A stretch of DNA of 64,000 nucleotides. Source: Larus michahellis. Lineage: Eukaryota; Chordata; Aves; Charadriiformes; Laridae. The DNA is taken from the NCBI RefSeq assembly GCF_964199755.1, contig NC_133898.1, positions 128,834,224-128,898,223 of the forward strand, in the 5' to 3' direction. How positions within the stretch are numbered: the first letter of the stretch is position 1; each line of letters starts with the position of its first letter. Below are positions 58,383 to 64,000 of this stretch, piece by piece. The notes beneath the pieces were generated by a model. The model had not been told where the DNA came from. It saw only the letters and a list, made by a program, of their open reading frames with translations, and ran no database searches. Position numbers and translations under genes: made by a program.

Positions 58383-61300
58383 GTGTGCTGTAAATATACT
58401 TTGAAAAGGTTGGGACAAGGAAAGTATCTGGACATAGCCCAAGAACAGAGCTCAAAGCCACATTGCCTGAGTTACAACAGTCCCTTGAGCCAGTCTTGCA
58501 AAGGAGCAAATTCTCACACATCTCTGTATTGTGTGCGTGTGTCGAGTAAAGCTGCTTACTGCAGTGAAGACAGGCACATGTAGGGGTGAGCATCGCTTCA
58601 CCCCGCATTGGCAGGAGCCACGGGCAGGACCCCCTCTTGCCCGCCAGCCTCAGGGGAGTGCGGGGATGTTTACCCGCCACGCTCAGATCCCCGCTTGGCA
58701 GGGGATGGGTGGAATGTTGTCATCTCTATTACAAAACAGGGAAGCTCTTCAGCAGCTCACTGGGAGGTAGGGTGAGGGCATGATTTCATACCAATCACAC
58801 AGGTATGAATATGCCAGCAACCCTACCAGACTTGTTCTGCCAGGCTGTGCTCCCAGACATTTTGCCCAGAGCATGACTGCTCCTGGTGTCCCCAGCAACC
58901 ACAGCTCTAACAAACCCTTCCCTCCTGGGCTTTCCCCACCCTGGGGCAGCTCTCAGACCACCATGGACTCTTTTGCCTGTATTTACACGCAGTGTGAATT
59001 GTACTCCCTCTCTGAAACAACAGCTGCCTGCTACGGCCTGGATATTGAGCTAACCATCCCACGCTCTTTACGTAAACCCTCTCTGGAGGAATCTTTTCCT
59101 TTCCATTGGCAGGGAAGACCCAAAGCTTGCAACATGCCTTACGTAGAGACCTTGGGACGGTCTTAAGCGTATGTGGGAGGAAGCTGGGGATGACCAGGCT
59201 GCAGGGGTCAGATGGTGCTGTTGCAGGGAGCCCAGGTGTGGGACTCGTGATGGGCTGGAGGAGACTGTTGGTGCTGAGCTGTGCATAGGCTGGGAGGTTG
59301 GGTTTCACGTGCTGGCCTAAAGGCATTCGCTGTTGTCTTACCCAAAAGGGGCCTGAGTTGAGGCCATTCCATGGTCTGGATCTGGCCCACTAGCCACCAC
59401 GCTGGAGAAGTAACAAGTCACTGAATGCTCAGATGAAAACTGTGCATCAAAAATGCACAATTTGGGTTATTTCTTCTCCTGCTGGTCTTGGGGTGCTGGT
59501 CTCTTCTCACCCCTTCCCACCAGCTGGGGCGACACAATGGGCAAACAGCACTTCCTGGACCACACAAGGTCACTCCTCTGTTTCCTTTCCTCTCCTTGAC
59601 GCGCTCCTCCATCTTCCTCACCATTTTTGTAGAGGACATCCAGGTGGGCACTGCGCTGCAGATCTCAAACTTGATTGCAGGGCTCCCACTCTGGGAGCTC
59701 CCACAGGAGCTGGCACCCCTTCCCTCTACAGTGGCTCTTTTTGTGGTTGTGAGGTCCCTTTGGGCTCTGCAAGAGGCTTTGGGCAGCCAGAGCCGAGATC
59801 TGGTGCCCCATTAGAAAACTGTCAACTCCCATTATTGGCTGTTTCTAGAGGGAAAAGAAAAAGAACTAAACACATCCCTGAAGGTGAAAGTAAAATAAGA
59901 GGGAGAAAAGAAAAGAAAGAGGGCCTGGGAAGAGCAGGGGTTCAGTGAAGTAGCTGACAGGGTGGATTTTGAATCCCAAAAGGACACACAGTGCATCCTA
60001 TAATGTTGTCGTGTTGGGGAGTTTCAAGGCATGTCCCTTTTCAGCACAGCCAGGAGAAATCCAGGTGTCTTTCCCTGGACATGTTGAATGTCCCAAGTCC
60101 CAGAGTTGTGATTAAATCTCATCCCCTAAAATTTTTTCCAAGAGGGACAAGTCTGCGGGGTGGACAGGCAAGGAGCCTCCAGTTTGCACGCAGTAGCATT
60201 TCCCTGGGGAAGTGTTTCTGCACTGATTCACACCCCCTCTGGCACTTGAGAGCCTGACCGTAGTCAGCTTTCTTCTTCCTCAAGGTTCAGCCCTCTCCAC
60301 CCTCTTCGTCATGTTCCTTGCTTTCCTCCTAGGGTCCAGCTTTTTCTTCTCTCTGAATCCAGCAAAGGGGTCATGATGAGAACAGCAGATTAATCGGCAT
60401 TAGGGTACAGGCAATGGGCTAACTGGTCTATATACACCGTTACACAGCTAGCACGGTCCCAGGTCTGGCTTTGGTCTAGGCCAAATAAGTCCCAGGCACA
60501 GACTTGGGGATAGCATGTACCAAAAGACCATCCCCAGTCCCAGACAGTTAGGAAGCATTCATCTTGTTTTGGAGGAAGTTCAATACTGTGGACAATGCCA
60601 GCTCTGACAATTGGCTTCAGGACCAGAAAATGACTACAAGCACCATTTAGTTTCCTAGTAGTGGTGTCATCTTCCTGTTCTGTATCAGTATTGCATCTCC
60701 AAAACTTATGCATGAAAATGCTGGAGAGACCAAATCATGGTTATCATTACCTCTCCTCTCCAAACCAAAGAATAAGTGGTAGTTTTGTCTGAAAACTGAG
60801 ATTATCCACCCTTCTATGCCTCTCCCTTCCCAGTCCCTATGTTTATCAGAATAGTTGCTCCTGTGGTCATTATTTGTGTACACCCCAGAGAATACAGGAC
60901 ATTCTCCAGCATGAGAAGGTGCATTTACCTGGTGCGTCCAAGTCCTACATCCTCTGGTTAACCACATCTGCCAATCAGGTCAGCTAACGGGTTAATGCCC
61001 CCGTTGCCAGAGCACGTGTTAGAGAATTCAGAGTCTGCAGCGCAGACAGGAGAACACTGGAGATTTTGGTGTCCTACTCAGCAGTATCATTTCCATCACC
61101 ACTTTTTGGAGTTCAAACCGTTCACAGTAGCATCAGCTCCTGGGATGAGTGGGAGAGATTTCCCCGTGTGTTGATATGACTGGGGCCAAATCTTCAGGTT
61201 CAGATTTAGAGGACCTTCCCCATACGACGCCCTCCACCTCCTCTGCGTGGCCTGAGTTCTTCCCAGCAAAGGTGTTCCTTAAGGAAGATCTCCATTTAGT

Positions 61301-64000
61301 CTGTATACGCCTACAGCTTCGCTGGATGAATTCAGGCTGATGCAGCTGAAATTGTGGGGGAAAAGTAAGCCATGAAAATCTCTGCTTTGCAGAAACTACC
61401 TTTGGACTGAAGGCAAGACCTCAAAGTGGAAGTGTCATGGTATGGCTATAGGCATCAGTCAAAACTGCTTGCAAGGCAGCTGATTCCTGCTGGGACCTTG
61501 CGTCACCTAAGGAGAACAGAAGACACCAAGCCAGTTGCTGATATATGGCTGCATTTTAGTATAGCTGCAGAAGATGATGAATGATTTCTGGAAGGCACGA
61601 GGACCAGGCAAGGATGGAGCCCTTTAAAGCACGGTCATGTGGTGAGTGGGGGCGTGGATGTTACAGTACTAATCAGGTCCCTAATGCTCTTAGTGCTAAT
61701 ACATTAATGCCGTAGCATATAAGGCAGGTCTCTCTCACACAGATTTTGGGTACAAGGAGATTAGTAGAAAAGGTCTATCATCTCTTGCCCTTGTGTTCTA
61801 CATTGCACCCTTTGCGCTCTGCATCGTACTGTCTGTTCCGGAGCACGAGACAGCACTTTAGAGGGTGAAAAACCCCAGTCCTCAAAACTCTTAACCATTA
61901 CCCACTGCAGGTGCAACTGCTGTAAGGCCTGAGACCTTCACCTCAGACCAACAAGGCTTGCAGTACTTCAGCTGCCTCCCAACGGCGACCTGAGATGCTA
62001 ATCTCAGAGCCCACGGCACAGAGAGCGTGGTAAGGGCAGGGGTGTTGGACCGAGGCAGCGATATCACCCCGAGCATCAGCTGGTAGGCTCTGCCCAGCTG
62101 TGTCACAGCGTGAAGAGATGAACCTGTGAAGATATCTCAGAGGCTGCGCTCCAGCCGAGATAAGATAAACGCAGCAAAGCCTGGCAAAGCTCCAGCTCTC
62201 CTTTTGCTTCACCCAGAAGAGCCACTGATGATGGAAGGTCCTGCTCAGACCTCCCACTGTGGTCGCAACCCCCTCCGGCAGCCTGGGGCTGCTCTTAGAG
62301 AGGGGCCCAGGCAGAAGGTGAGGTCTGGGGAGATGCTCAAGCATCTCTTATCTCTGTAACGGACCAAAGCAAGGTAACCTCACCATCCTGGCAGTCAAAC
62401 GCCTCCAAGGCAATCAGCATTTTGAGACTTGTGGTTTTGGCCTCCCCCCTATCTGCCGTGATGGGTCTAGTCTTTTTCGTGCTGTTGGGCAGAAGAAGAC
62501 AGCACAACCATTGCCTGTGGCCTGGCTCTGAAAAGCTAGCTAGCTGGGTTCAGAAAGGTGCTTCCCACCTTAGGGGTAGCAACACCTTTGTAATAAACTT
62601 TATCCCATGTGTTTAACTCCATCTGTGCCCTTTTAGCAATTTAATTTGTTCTGTCTCTGGCCTGAATTAATAACGTGACAATCCCTTCAGTGGCTGAGGG
62701 CTAAATTCCTCCCTCACCCCCAGCAGCACAAATCCAGGGCCGTTTTATGAAAGTGAGCAGAGGGCAACTAAATAACTTCATTTTCACTCGTGCTTTTTAT
62801 GCATTTACAGACTTACACTTCAGGATAGAGCTGGGCTTTCTAGCTTGTTTCATAAATCACAAGAGAGAACAAAAAGCTTTTTCGAGCACCCCTGCAATGT
62901 TGAAGTAGGGTGTGTGTTTGGTGAGGAAGGAGAGGAGATTTGGCAAAGAAAGAAATTTAGTGTCAATGAGGAAGAGGGATCTGCTGCAGCAGGACAGAGG
63001 TCTGCCTGCAGCCGTATTTCCTAAGTTTCTAGACTCTCCTGAGGTCCTCATATGGTCTTGGTAACATCTCGGCTTCATAGTCCTCCTAGAAGTTGATCAT
63101 CCACAGTCGGGTTCACCTGAGCAAACCGGTCCTTAAGTACAGCCTGCCTAAAATTGTACAATATTAACACATATCCACATACACAAGGATTGCCATGAGC
63201 GTTGTTAGTTCTGGGAATTATTTTGGTAGAGAGCAGTAAATGATAACTGAGACAAACAGGGAGGTCTATGCTCCTTTTTTCTGCTCTGGCAGACTGGGCA
63301 GCACAATTACCTCTTGATGAACACCTCAGGCTGGGACAGAGATCCTTTCACTACATGTAAAATAACATTATATAGAGAAAAAGAGGTCCTATTCAGCAGA
63401 GGATGAAACTAAGCACCTCCTGAAAATGAGGTGCTGGCTTATATTCTTTTGTGAACAAGGAGTAAGTGATTTGCCCAAAGTAACCCCAATTGTACTGTAC
63501 TCGGTTTTTCTGAGTGAGACCTAACACCCTCGGCAATTTCAGCTGTTAAGTGTAAAACCTTTAAATAATGGATTAGAAACAGGTGCTAATAATATCCAAA
63601 CTTAAGGAGGGGTTTTATGGGAGTCAAAGAGCTTAGGTTCTCCCTGTCAGCAAATTTCTCCTGCCTCCTGCTAAACAGCCTGATTTCTCCTTGTGAGGAA
63701 AAGGGGTTTCGTGAATTGAGGAGGGGGATTGGAAAAGGGGACCCCTGGGTTTGCTGCGTGACCTGCTGCTGCGTCACGTTTAATGTGCTGTTTCATCTGC
63801 CTTTCTCTCACTCTCAGTGCTTCTCTCTCACTCTCATGGCTTTTTCTTGGGCTCGAGACCTTATAGGACTCTCTATTGGGAGAGGGGGCAGGGTCAGGGC
63901 AGCCACCATGGTGTGGAACTGGGACCTGCAATGGGATTCCTAATTTATAAAAAAGGCTCAAATCTGGGTTAATAGTTATCCACCCTGGGTGTTTTCTCTC
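58383..64000. other. Non-coding to window end, nothing recognised
   Basis: About 5.6 kb of mixed-composition sequence with short open frames and no recognised exon or complete mobile element. In mammals RP1L1 lies beyond C8orf74 on the strand of SOX7; its doublecortin-domain exons are not seen here, so they presumably lie to the right of this window or were missed. Confidence 0.4.

Noticed and set aside
58780..59166. 128-codon plus-strand frame
   Set aside because: No recognisable domain, no splice-site support and no ordered similarity to any known neighbour such as RP1L1.
60390..60967. Two overlapping minus-strand frames of about 106 codons, considered as retroviral or host gene remains
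   Set aside because: No catalytic motif, no LTRs and no splice logic; different frames and no recognised homologue.
61680..61760. TATA-like 'gcatataaggcaggtct'
   Set aside because: An isolated motif without a downstream gene; AT-rich hexamers are frequent by chance.

Overview
The window looks like a piece of a bird chromosome (another archosaur or a turtle is possible). There are no closely packed prokaryotic-type genes. Coding sequence is confined to a few spliced exons with GT/AG borders. The dominant interspersed repeat is the sauropsid LINE family CR1, recognised by its reverse-transcriptase C-terminal reading frame and its 3' end of repeated ATTCTATG-like octamers. The gene order PINX1 - SOX7 - C8orf74 is the conserved block known from human chromosome 8p23.1, with the same relative orientations.

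Layout. From 1 to about 17.85 kb there is non-coding sequence, most likely PINX1 intron, carrying CR1 copies at 2.6-3.8, 6.3-6.7, 10.3-10.6 and 17.0-17.7 kb and smaller relics. The last PINX1 coding exon (17,852-18,451, +) and its 3'UTR follow. The PINX1-SOX7 gap (19.2-28.6 kb) holds a CR1 at 19.7-20.5 kb, a CR1 nested inside another CR1 at 22.75-23.72 kb, a 51-bp tandem duplication, and a GC-rich stretch from about 25 kb onward that includes an ETS/GATA-like cluster and many G runs. SOX7 (+) has two coding exons (28,796-29,021 and 31,432-32,339) and encodes 377 aa with an intact SOX-F HMG box, the beta-catenin-binding motif DRNEFDQYL and the conserved C-terminus. Its 2.4-kb intron is largely a minisatellite of about 69 bp per unit.

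From 33.7 to 64 kb the sequence is mainly non-coding with CR1 copies at 39.4-40.1, 44.3-44.7, 49.1-49.5, 56.0-56.6 and 57.8-58.4 kb. On the minus strand I recognise two C-terminal exons of a C8orf74 orthologue (46,218-46,603 and 44,037-44,204), convergent with SOX7. A small candidate upstream exon lies at 51,598-51,646. The N-terminal exons were not found. Other splice-flanked open segments between 48 and 57.3 kb are reported as candidates only.

How the genes relate: PINX1 (nucleolar telomerase inhibitor) and SOX7 (endothelial/endodermal transcription factor) are co-oriented neighbours, and C8orf74 (uncharacterised, testis-associated in mammals) faces SOX7. They share conserved synteny rather than a known pathway. 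Long open frames inside the SOX7 intron and in the CR1 copies are repeat artefacts, not host genes.
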